Source: Planctomycetes bacterium B3_Pla (lineage in GTDB: Bacteria; Planctomycetota; Phycisphaerae; Sedimentisphaerales; Anaerobacaceae). Taken from it: a stretch of 64,000 bases of DNA. Every line of letters starts with the position of its first letter. Position 1 is the stretch's first letter. The DNA lies in assembly GCA_005223045.1 (NCBI GenBank), contig NJBM01000003.1, positions 1 to 64,000 on the forward strand, given 5' to 3'. Made by a program: the position numbers and the translations under genes. Shown one piece after another: positions 8,228-16,300 of the stretch. The notes below the pieces were generated by a model. It searched no databases. It worked only from the letters and a program-made list of their open reading frames with translations, and was not told where the DNA came from.

Positions 8228-9493
8228 ATGAAAGCAGGCATCAACAATAAGAAGGGGCTTGTTATCGTAGCGGTGCTGTGGACGATAGTAGTGCTCATGA
8301 TCCTTGTTGCCGTGCTGGGACGCAAGAGTCGCCTCGATATGAAGGTCAGCATGGCCAGAATAGAAGCGGTTCGATGCAAGTGGGCCTGCCGGGCTGGCGC
8401 CGAGAAAGCCGTTGCCGTGTTGAACGAGGATGAAACCGACAATGACAGCCTGCTGGACTTGTGGAGCGACAGCGACGAGGATTTCAATGACATCCCGCTG
8501 GAGAACTGCCTGTTCAACGTCAGGGTCATTGACGAAGCGAGCAAATTGAACATAAACTACGCTACAAAAGACCAGCTTATGGGTCTGCAGGACATGCTCG
8601 AAGAGATTGCCGATGCAATAATCGACTGGCGGGACGATAACGATAATCCAAACGGATTGGGCGTGGAAAGCGGGTATTATGAAAGCCTGGAGTTCGGGTA
8701 CATGGCCCGCAACGGCCCTTTTAGAACGATACGCGAATTGCTGCTGGTCAAGGACGTTACGCCGGAACTATTTTACGGAGAAGATACGAACTTCAACGGC
8801 GTGCTGGACTACAACGAAAGAGACGGCGACGCGACCCCTCCCATCGATGACGGCGACACCGAGCTGGATTTGGGGTGGATCGCACATTTGACATGCTACA
8901 CGCCCGCTGAAAGTGCGGGCCAAAGCAGCGGGAATCAAAGCAGTGAGAATCAAAGCAGTGGGAATCAAAGCAGCGGGAATCAAAGCAGTGGAAATCAAAG
9001 CAGTGGAAATCAAAGCAGTGGAAATCAAAGCAGCGACAATCAAGGCAGCGACAATCAAGACAGTCAAAACCAAGACAATCAGAATCAGAACAATCAAAAT
9101 CAAAACAATCAGAACCAGAACAATCAAAACAGCAGTGCACAAGAGTATGCAAAGGTCAACATCAATACGGCCTCGGAAATTGTTCTGACCGCCCTGCTCG
9201 GCGGCGGAGAAGATGCGGAAAGCGCCGCCCTCAATATAATCGCCTACCGGGAGACCGCGGAGAATGGGATAGAGGAAATCTCGGAACTTACCTCCGAAGG
9301 GATACTGAGCAATAATGTCTTTTCGCAGATAGAAAACTACATTACCACCAGTTCGGATGTTTTCACGATTTACTGCATTGCGACAGCCGACCGCAGTGGG
9401 AGACCCGGAGCACGGTTGCAAACGGAGGTGGTAGTGAACAGAAGCTCGAGGCCGTACGAAGTGCTTTTCTCGTACCAGGGCACGAATAATTAA
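8228..9493 (+). CDS. gspK: Minor pseudopilin GspK with Asn/Gln/Ser tandem-repeat insert
   Basis: This 421-residue tip pseudopilin has the characteristic GspK N-terminus NKKGLVIVAVLWTIVVLMIL, which lacks the +5 Glu as GspK does, and the first SAM-like region DEASKLNINYATKDQLMGL followed by ADAIIDWRDDND. Asp-rich stretches (DDNDNPNG; DTNFNGVLDYNERDGD) suit calcium binding. Residues about 232-300 are a low-complexity insert of (G/E)NQSS units decaying into DNQ and NNQNQ. A second helix-hairpin-helix-like part follows (VNINTASEIVLTALLGG). ATG 8228 is preferred over TTG 8222 because of AGGAA 8 bases upstream. The insert is unusual for the family. Confidence 0.88.
   Translation: MKAGINNKKGLVIVAVLWTIVVLMILVAVLGRKSRLDMKVSMARIEAVRCKWACRAGAEKAVAVLNEDETDNDSLLDLWSDSDEDFNDIPLENCLFNVRVIDEASKLNINYATKDQLMGLQDMLEEIADAIIDWRDDNDNPNGLGVESGYYESLEFGYMARNGPFRTIRELLLVKDVTPELFYGEDTNFNGVLDYNERDGDATPPIDDGDTELDLGWIAHLTCYTPAESAGQSSGNQSSENQSSGNQSSGNQSSGNQSSGNQSSGNQSSDNQGSDNQDSQNQDNQNQNNQNQNNQNQNNQNSSAQEYAKVNINTASEIVLTALLGGGEDAESAALNIIAYRETAENGIEEISELTSEGILSNNVFSQIENYITTSSDVFTIYCIATADRSGRPGARLQTEVVVNRSSRPYEVLFSYQGTNN
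8923..9132 (+). repeat. 15-base tandem repeat inside gspK
   Basis: About nine near-identical 15-base units of the type AATCAAAGCAGTGGG encode NQSSG/E. They then change to AATCAAAACAATCAG-type units encoding NQNNQ. Units differ mostly at synonymous or single positions, which suggests recent expansion by slippage. The frame is kept throughout. Confidence 0.9.
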
Positions 9494-9512
9494 ATCGTAT
9501 AGGATTTGTATT

Positions 9513-9712
9513 AGGTTATCCGGGTATCAGGAGATCAGGTAGTGGTTATCAGGTTATCAGTCCTTGGGACTCCTCACGGAGAATATCAGGTGAGTCTCGG
9601 CGTCCCGATTGACGCGCATCGGGATTGTATTCCCTGATGCCCTGACGTCCTGATCTCCGCCGTAAGGCGTCCCCTGGGGACTGCATCCTGATAACCTGGT
9701 GTCCTGATAAAC
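9513..9712. repeat. ATCAGG / CCTGAT palindromic intergenic repeat, copy 2
   Basis: It fills the 249-base gap inside the secretion operon. The left arm (GGTTATCAGGTTATCAGTCC...GGGACTCC...CGGAG..ATCAGG) pairs imperfectly with the complement of the right arm (GGTTATCAGGATGCAGTCCCCAGG, GGACGCCTTACGGCGGAGATCAGG), so the transcript could fold into one hairpin of about 200 bases. The words match those at 2481-2589. A 15-base piece (GGGGACGCCTTACGG on the minus strand, 9660-9674) also occurs at 39262-39276. Confidence 0.65.
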
Positions 9713-9742
9713 TTGCTTATAGTGGAGTGAAAACTGGAAAAT

Positions 9743-11374
9743 ATGAACGACAATAACAATATCAGCGCCGTGACGCGGCGGTCCGTGGTTGCGATAGCGA
9801 AAGAGGACAACAAACTCAAAGCCGTAGAGATTCGTAAACACGGCAGGTCCCTTGAGGTTGTCTGGGCCAGGAGCACGGACGACGCAGACACCGACTGGCG
9901 GCAATTCGCGACCCGGTGTGGCTTGACGCCGGAGCCGACGGGCCGTGAAGAAACCGACGGCGACAAAATGGTCGTGGTCGGCTTTAGCTCGGCGGGAACA
10001 GTCTTTCACCGCACCAGTGTGCCTGCGGTCGGCAACGATGAGATTGCGTCTATCGTGGCGCTGCAGGCTGAGACCCGGCTGCCGCTGCCTGCCGAGCAAA
10101 CTGAATTGGCCTGGCGGGCCGATCCCACGCAGGACGGCCAGGTCAGCGTGACCATGGTGGTGGCAAGAAAAGAACTGTTGCAGCAGTTTGCACAGGAAGT
10201 TCGGCACCTCGGACCGTCGAAGATACTATTGAATTGCGAAGGGACAATTACAGCGTGGAAAGCAATCTTTGCCCCGCATGAAAAGAATGCCGTCATAATG
10301 AGCATGGGGGGGCGGAGCACGTTGGTTTGTCTTGCCGACGATGCGCGATTGAGCAATGCCGTCATCCTGGACATGGGGATGGACGATTTTACGGCGGTTG
10401 GAGAAGACGAACAAACAGAAACTACCGAGAGATTCGCCCAGGATATGAGGAGTGTGCTGGACTTGTTCGGATGCGCCGGGCAACCGGAATTCCCGGTTTT
10501 TCTGCTCGCAGACGACGGCTCCGCATACGTAAGCATAGTCTCGGCTCTGAGGTCGGCGGGATTCAATGCGCGCCTGGCCTTGCCCAACGTCGGCGCATTC
10601 ACGGCCGAAACCGGTTCCGGCATTGACTGGACATACGAATATCGCACGCCGATGGGTCTTGCCCTGATGGCGCTTGAGGGCGACGCAGATCAGCTCAACA
10701 TCTTCGAGCGCGTGTACAGCCCCACCGCCAAAGAGGAAAAGAAGCACTGGTTGTACTCGCCGAAGGTGGCGTGCGCAATTGCGTCCGTGATGCTGCTTCT
10801 GCTGGCCATCGTCTCTTACGCGATCGATCTGAAAAGTCCCAAGTCGATCACGAAGCGCGTGGAGGCATCCATCTCGGACTCGGAGATGGACATGGACCAG
10901 CTCGTAGAGAGGCAGAGACTGATAAAGGCGGTCGCACGGGAAAGGCCGGACATGCTGGCTCTTCTAAAGCTCATCAACGGCAGCGGGGAAAAAGGCATTG
11001 TGCTAAACAGCGTCATTTTCAAGAAGGCCCAAAAAGTCACTATAACAGGGCAGGTTCAGAGTCCGGACCAGATGTACAAGTTCCAGGAAAGCCTGGGCAA
11101 AAACAAGGACATAGACGATGTGAATATACAAAACTGGAGCAAAGTGACCGGCAAAACGGCTGGTGGAAGCGCTCGTCCTTCCAGCGGACCTCCGAGCAGA
11201 CCTCCAAGCGGGCCTACCAGCAGAGCCGGAGCTCCCACCCCCGGCAGATCCCGTCCTCCAATGCCCGGCAGACCTTCGGCGGGAAGCTCCAAGGGTAAAG
11301 GCGTTCAGATGACGTTTACAATGACTTTTCATTATAAGAACTTCACTAAGAAAGCGACCAAAGCAAGAGGTTGA
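9743..11374 (+). CDS. PilM/PilN-like fusion (GspL-type) inner-membrane assembly protein
   Basis: A 543-residue bitopic protein. Residues about 10-330 look like the actin-fold PilM/GspL cytoplasmic domain that docks the ATPase (SVVAIAKEDNKLKAVEIRKH; VPAVGNDEIASIVALQAETR; NAVIMSMGGRSTLVCLADDA; MGLALMALEG). One membrane span lies near 341-362 (VACAIASVMLLLLAIVSYAI). The periplasmic part (coiled segment 370-415, then VTITGQVQSPDQMYKFQESL) is PilN-like. A Pro/Gly/Ser/Arg-rich insert of about 48 residues (near 470-517) separates this from a final strand (VQMTFTMTFHYKN). It combines roles that PilM and PilN share in pilus systems and GspL holds in secretion systems. The 249-base repeat gap before it could mark a separate transcript. 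Confidence 0.82.
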   Translation: MNDNNNISAVTRRSVVAIAKEDNKLKAVEIRKHGRSLEVVWARSTDDADTDWRQFATRCGLTPEPTGREETDGDKMVVVGFSSAGTVFHRTSVPAVGNDEIASIVALQAETRLPLPAEQTELAWRADPTQDGQVSVTMVVARKELLQQFAQEVRHLGPSKILLNCEGTITAWKAIFAPHEKNAVIMSMGGRSTLVCLADDARLSNAVILDMGMDDFTAVGEDEQTETTERFAQDMRSVLDLFGCAGQPEFPVFLLADDGSAYVSIVSALRSAGFNARLALPNVGAFTAETGSGIDWTYEYRTPMGLALMALEGDADQLNIFERVYSPTAKEEKKHWLYSPKVACAIASVMLLLLAIVSYAIDLKSPKSITKRVEASISDSEMDMDQLVERQRLIKAVARERPDMLALLKLINGSGEKGIVLNSVIFKKAQKVTITGQVQSPDQMYKFQESLGKNKDIDDVNIQNWSKVTGKTAGGSARPSSGPPSRPPSGPTSRAGAPTPGRSRPPMPGRPSAGSSKGKGVQMTFTMTFHYKNFTKKATKARG

Positions 11375-11388
11375 AAGCCAGGTAACCT

Positions 11389-11928
11389 ATGATTAAATTG
11401 AGTGAAAAAGATATTCGGGCGTTGAAACTCGGCGCCGTAGGTGCGGCGGTTATCGTCGTACTCATGGTCGGCACGACCTGGCGCGAACGCTGGGGCGAGG
11501 CCAGAACAGAAGGGGCCGTACTGAAGGCCAAATTGCAGGCCATCAACGTGGATGACGCCAAACATAAGGGACTGATGTCAATTGTCCCGGCGTTTGAGAT
11601 GCCCAGAATCGAGGAAGATCAAAAGTTTCTGTTCCGGGAAAAGCTCAACGAACAGTTGAAGAAAGCCGGCATAAGAGGCGCAGTTCTGGAGATTATAACC
11701 GGCAGAAAGTCCCCGGTGACAGGGTATAAGTCGCTGCATCTCAAGTGCAACGCCAAATGCAGGTTCTCACAGGCGCTCGACTTGCTTACGAGGCTGAATG
11801 AGAATCCGTACCTGGTCGGGATAGAAGAATTCAGGATGAAGATCGATCCGAAGAAGCGCAGCGAAGTCGATCTGACCCTTACGGTATCGACCTTCACCAA
11901 ATCGGCGAGAAAGGCAGGCACATCATGA
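11389..11928 (+). CDS. PilO/GspM-like periplasmic assembly protein
   Basis: A 179-residue bitopic protein with a short cytoplasmic tail, one membrane span at about 14-31 (LGAVGAAVIVVLMVGTTW), a helical linker and a ferredoxin-like periplasmic domain (REKLNEQLKKAGIRGAVLEI, then HLKCNAKCRFSQALDLLTRL and NPYLVGIEEFRMKI). Size, topology and position directly after the PilM/PilN-like gene match PilO or GspM, which pair with PilN/GspL. The primary sequence is too divergent to decide between the two names. Its stop overlaps the next start (ATGA). Confidence 0.75.
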   Translation: MIKLSEKDIRALKLGAVGAAVIVVLMVGTTWRERWGEARTEGAVLKAKLQAINVDDAKHKGLMSIVPAFEMPRIEEDQKFLFREKLNEQLKKAGIRGAVLEIITGRKSPVTGYKSLHLKCNAKCRFSQALDLLTRLNENPYLVGIEEFRMKIDPKKRSEVDLTLTVSTFTKSARKAGTS

Positions 11929-12713
11929 AACTTGGCTTTGTAACAGAAAAGAAAATCACGAAGCTTAACTTTCTAAAAGAAAAGAAAGAAGTAGTCTCAA
12001 CCGTACTGCTCGGGATTTCGGTGATTTCGGTGGTTTTGATTCTGGCCAAGGCGACGAGCTTCTTTGTCGCTTCGGCCAGGGCCCAGAGCACCGTGGAACG
12101 GGCCATCGAACAAAGCGAGTCGGACGAAAAACTTGTGGCGGCCCACGTGGACAAATTCAAGAAAGCCGCAGACGCTTTGAAGAAGGACAATCTGTTCTCG
12201 CCGCCCCCGCCGAAAAGGAATCCTATAACGGCCGTCGCAGGCATTTTCGGCGACGAGGCGCTTATAAACGGCAAATGGTACAAGGCCGGCGCCAAGGTGG
12301 CGGATGCCAAGATTCTGGCAATCAACCCGACCTCGGTCGAAACCGAATGGGACGGCAAGAAAAAGACTTTTCGCCCGATTGACGCCAAGGTGTCCGCATC
12401 GGGCGGATCGAAGTCCGGCAGACCAAAATCCGGATCGAGCAAACCCGGCGGCTCTGCGGGAGGCAGTCCCCAGATGGTCGTAACTCAAGGGCCAAGGCCC
12501 GCTCCCGGAGGCGGAGGAATGCCCGGTATGGGAGGGATGACGAGAGAGAGAATGATGAACATGTCTGAGGCTGAGAGGAACAAATTCAGGACGCAAATGA
12601 GAGAACGATTTGAAAAGATGTCGGAGGCGGAAAGGGACAAGTTCAGAGCTGAAATGCGCGAAAGAATGGGCGGCGGACGAGGTCCGGGCGGGAGCCGAGG
12701 CAGCCGGCGATAG
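11925..12713 (+). CDS. GspC-like protein with HR domain and Met/Arg/Gly-rich tail
   Basis: A 262-residue bitopic protein with a membrane span near 22-48. A coiled linker leads to an HR-like domain (about 88-152: DNLFSPPPPKRNPITAVAGI, then FGDEALINGKWYKAG and TEWDGKKKTFRPID). In GspC the HR domain contacts the secretin N0 domain; no PDZ or coiled-coil domain follows here. Instead the tail is Ser/Lys/Gly-rich and then contains two repeats of a helical charged motif (RMMNMSEAERNKFRTQMRER; FEKMSEAERDKFRAEMRER) before a Gly/Arg end. The same motif fills the next gene product. The GspC assignment rests on topology, position and the HR-like core. Confidence 0.68.
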   Translation: MKLGFVTEKKITKLNFLKEKKEVVSTVLLGISVISVVLILAKATSFFVASARAQSTVERAIEQSESDEKLVAAHVDKFKKAADALKKDNLFSPPPPKRNPITAVAGIFGDEALINGKWYKAGAKVADAKILAINPTSVETEWDGKKKTFRPIDAKVSASGGSKSGRPKSGSSKPGGSAGGSPQMVVTQGPRPAPGGGGMPGMGGMTRERMMNMSEAERNKFRTQMRERFEKMSEAERDKFRAEMRERMGGGRGPGGSRGSRR

Positions 12714-12739
12714 AAATGGATTAAAGCGAGGTGAACAAA

Positions 12740-13321
12740 ATGAAACAGTCAGGAACGACAACAGCATTTGTGATAGCCTGCATCGCAGTGCTTCTTGCTG
12801 CGTACGGAGCCGGTCTGGGCATCAGGACAGTCCGGTTCGGCGCAGCCGAGGCGCAAGCGGCGGCAATAACCGAACCCGAAAAACCCGCCGATGAGCCCGA
12901 AGACAAAGACGTCGTCGCAAAGTCAGGCCCGGAGTCTGAGATCCCCGACGAACCTGAAGAAAGTCCGGCCCAGGAAGAAGAGCAAGAGAATCCCGACGAG
13001 GAAAGACCGGGACCGGGCAGGATGATGGGGATGAGGGAACGATTCCAGAACATGTCCGAGGAAGAAAGGCGAGAGGCGATGGCCGAGATGCGAGAACGAT
13101 TCGGCGGCGGACGGCGCGGCGGAGGCGGAGGCTTTGGACTTTCTGAAGAGGACAGAGCGAAATTTAGAGAGGAAATGCAGGAGTTGGGCGAAAGAGCGGA
13201 GAATATGTCTGATGAAGAGAGGGAGCAGGCAAGAACTGAGATTTTTGAAAAATACGGCATCCCGCAAAGAGGCTCCGGCGGCGGACGCCGATCTGGCGGC
13301 AGGCCGGGCGGAAGAGAATAA
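12740..13321 (+). CDS. Small membrane-anchored charged protein of the secretion operon
   Basis: A 193-residue protein that I cannot assign to a named family. An N-terminal membrane anchor or uncleaved signal (TTAFVIACIAVLLAAYGAG) is followed by a highly acidic Pro/Glu region (about 35-95). Then come three copies of a helical charged motif also present in the preceding protein (RERFQNMSEEERREAMAEMR; LSEEDRAKFREEMQEL; AENMSDEEREQARTEIFEKY), separated by Gly/Arg runs. GAGGTGA lies 6 bases before ATG 12740; an in-frame GTG at 12731 lacks such a site. Lying between the GspC-like and secretin genes, it may bridge or scaffold these two, which is a guess. Confidence 0.7.
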   Translation: MKQSGTTTAFVIACIAVLLAAYGAGLGIRTVRFGAAEAQAAAITEPEKPADEPEDKDVVAKSGPESEIPDEPEESPAQEEEQENPDEERPGPGRMMGMRERFQNMSEEERREAMAEMRERFGGGRRGGGGGFGLSEEDRAKFREEMQELGERAENMSDEEREQARTEIFEKYGIPQRGSGGGRRSGGRPGGRE

Positions 13322-13353
13322 AGAAACAATTTAATTTATGTTGAGGTGAAAAA

Positions 13354-16300
13354 ATGGAACGGTCAAAATCAATAATATCGATTGTAGTAGGGCTTGCGGC
13401 GGTCCTTATTGTCTGGAGGGTAGGTTTCTACCCGTCTGTGCCGGAGCAAGCGGAAAAGTCCGATGAAACCACAGTAGTGGCCGCCGCCGAGCCAAACAAG
13501 CCCGGCGAGGCCAAGAAACATGGCGACGCAAACGAGCCTATGGTGAGCTTTCGCAACGGCAGACGCGGCAGACCCGGCGACCCCAACAGGCCCGACAAAG
13601 TAGTTGCCGCCGCCGACTCCAGCAAGCCCGGCGATGCAAACGAGCCGATGGAAGCTGTCAACCTAAAGAATGTCGAGATGAAAAGCATTATCGAGAAACT
13701 TGCAAAGTGGACCGGCAAGGTAATCATTCCCACCGATGAAGCAATGAAGCAGAAGGTGACCATATACGCGCCGGACAAATTGCCAAGAAACGAGGCCCTC
13801 TCGATGATTTACGCTGCGCTGCGTATGAAGGGCTACGTTGCCGAATTCGCCAACAGCGTGATCTTCCTCAAACCTATGTCGGAAGCGAAGCTCGGCGAGG
13901 TCCCCACAATAGCTTCGGACTATCCTCTGGAACTGCTTGAGAACAAGGATCAGATAGTCCAGAAGTTCTTCAAGCTGAAGAATTACATCCCCTCGCAGAT
14001 GGGCCAGATTCTTCTGCCGTTGATCGGAGAGTACGGCTATGTAAGCGCCGACGAAAACACCGGCCTCCTGCAGGTGATTGATACGGTCAAGAACCTGATG
14101 CGGATGGACCTGATTATAAAACAATATGACGTGGTCGAGGCCGCGGAAATCGAGACCCAGATATTTGAAGTACACAACGGCAACCCTGCAGAAATCGTCG
14201 CGCTGCTGGAGAAGCTGCTCGGCGGCGCCGGCAGCGTGAGCGCGAGGGGGCCCCGCGGTCCTTTCGGGCCAAGGCCATCCAGCTCAAGAGGCAGCTCGTC
14301 AAAAAGCTCGTCCGGGGCGGCAACTACGGTGACCGTCGGCACCAGCCGGACGCCGGCAATACTCATCCCTGAGCTGACGTACAACTGGATTGTCGCAAAG
14401 GCGACCCCCGGAGATCTCAAGCAAATCGGCGACTGGATCGAGAAGCTGGACCAGTCGGTCCCCACAGTCCTGGCTGATCAGCCGCTCTCAAGATTCGAGA
14501 ATAAGAACATGATAGTTCAGAGATTCTTCCATCTGCAAAACTACGCGTCCTCGAAGATGGCTGAGGTTGTCGGTCCCCTGCTCACCGATGCCGGCCACAT
14601 AAGTGCCGACCAGAGCACGCGCACTCTGATGGTGGAAGATACGGTCAAGAATCTGATACGCATCGAGGGGATTATCGAGCAGTTTGACGTGCCCGAGGCC
14701 GAGCAAACCGTCACGAACACGTTCCAGCTTTATCACGGCGACCCCGGAGAGATCGTTCAGTTGCTGAGGACGCTTTTGAGCTTCGACGGCACCGGTGGAA
14801 GGACTTCCGGCCGGAGCAGCAGTAGCAGCAGGTATGGCAGCAGTTACGGTCGAAGCAGCAGTTACTACGGCAGAAGCAGTTACGGCAGTTATGGCCGAAG
14901 CAGTTCGTATAGACCGAGTAGTTCCAGATCCAGCTCTTCCGGTTCTTCGGCGGTAATCGGCGCCAGCCAAGTGCCGATCGTGCTGGTCCCGGAGCCAAAT
15001 CGCAAGTGGATTATCGCGAGGGCATCGGCCGAAGACATGAGGCAGATCGAGGAGTGGATAGTGAAGCTCGACAAGAAGGAGCCGATCGAAAAGGAATACG
15101 AAACAATCCCATTACAATACGCCGATCCCACCGAGGTGGCCGAGCGTCTTAACGAAGCGATACAGCAGATGCCGGGGACGGAATTGCAGACGAGTGTTCT
15201 TATTCAACCCTTGACCCAGGCAAGGCAGATTATGGTCTTCGGCAGGGAGGATCTGCGTGTAATGATCAAGAAACTGGTTGCCGAGGTGGACCTCCCATCG
15301 GGCTTGTTTGAAACGCGGGTCTTTCCATTGAAATACGCCGATGCCGACAAGATCAAGGAGCATCTCGAAGGTCTTTACGAGCAGGAGTCCGGTTATTCTT
15401 CCGGCTACAGCTTTGGCTATAACAGCTACAGCCGGCGCTCGCGTAACGTTGAGAGCTCCGAGACCGTAAGAATAATATCATTCCCGACGATGCAGCAGAT
15501 TACGGTGATCGCAGCGTCTGAGAACATGCTCAAGATTGCCGAGCAGATAAAGAAATGGGACGTCCCGCTTAATCTGGATCAGGTCAAACCGAGGATACTT
15601 ACGCTGAACAATTCCGACCCGGTGCAGATGGTTGACCTGCTGAAGAGCCTTTTCACCGAAGAAAGCGGCGGCGGCAGAAATGACTTTTTCAGCAGGTATT
15701 ACGGCATACAGGACGAAAAGGAGAAGATTGTAGGACCTCTTTATGGCCAGTTGACCTTCGAAGAAGTGCCGGGCACCAAGAAGATAATCGTCATAAGCAA
15801 CATCGCCGGGGCGTACGGTGTGGTTGAGGCGCTTGTAGCCGAGCTTGACAGTATGGAAATGGCCGAGATTCCGGAGCTTATCGAACTGCAGTATGCAGAC
15901 CCCGAAGATCTCAGCGAACGTCTGAATGCGTTGTTTGTCGAAGCAGGCCAACAGGCCACTATTCGACTCACCGCCGAAGGATTGAGCACACAGTCGGAGA
16001 TGGACGATGAAGGCGACTCCAGCGGCAGTTCGAGCGACGCTTCGGCACAGCAGGCCGGCTATACGCCGCCCTGGTCCGGCTCCGGCGCCCGCGGCAGGGT
16101 CGATGAGGAAATGCCTATAAGCAACGTGATCGGGAGGATCCGCTTCGTCCCCGAACCGCACACCAAATCGCTCATGGTTCTCGCTCCGCCGGAGTTCATG
16201 CCGAAGATAAAAGATCTGATCACGCAATTAGACAAACCGGGCAAGCAGGTGATCATAGAGGCGATTATTGTCGAGATCGAGCACACCAAAGTGACTTCTC

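Noticed and set aside
8923..9132. Possible CRISPR array
   Set aside because: Units are contiguous 15-base coding repeats without spacers, and no cas gene is present.
8768..9421. Long open frames on both strands across the gspK repeat (including 8913-9188 plus and 8793-9152 minus)
   Set aside because: They are shadows created by the 15-base repeat, whose length is a multiple of three and so stays open in several frames. They lack ribosome-binding sites and sit wholly inside gspK.
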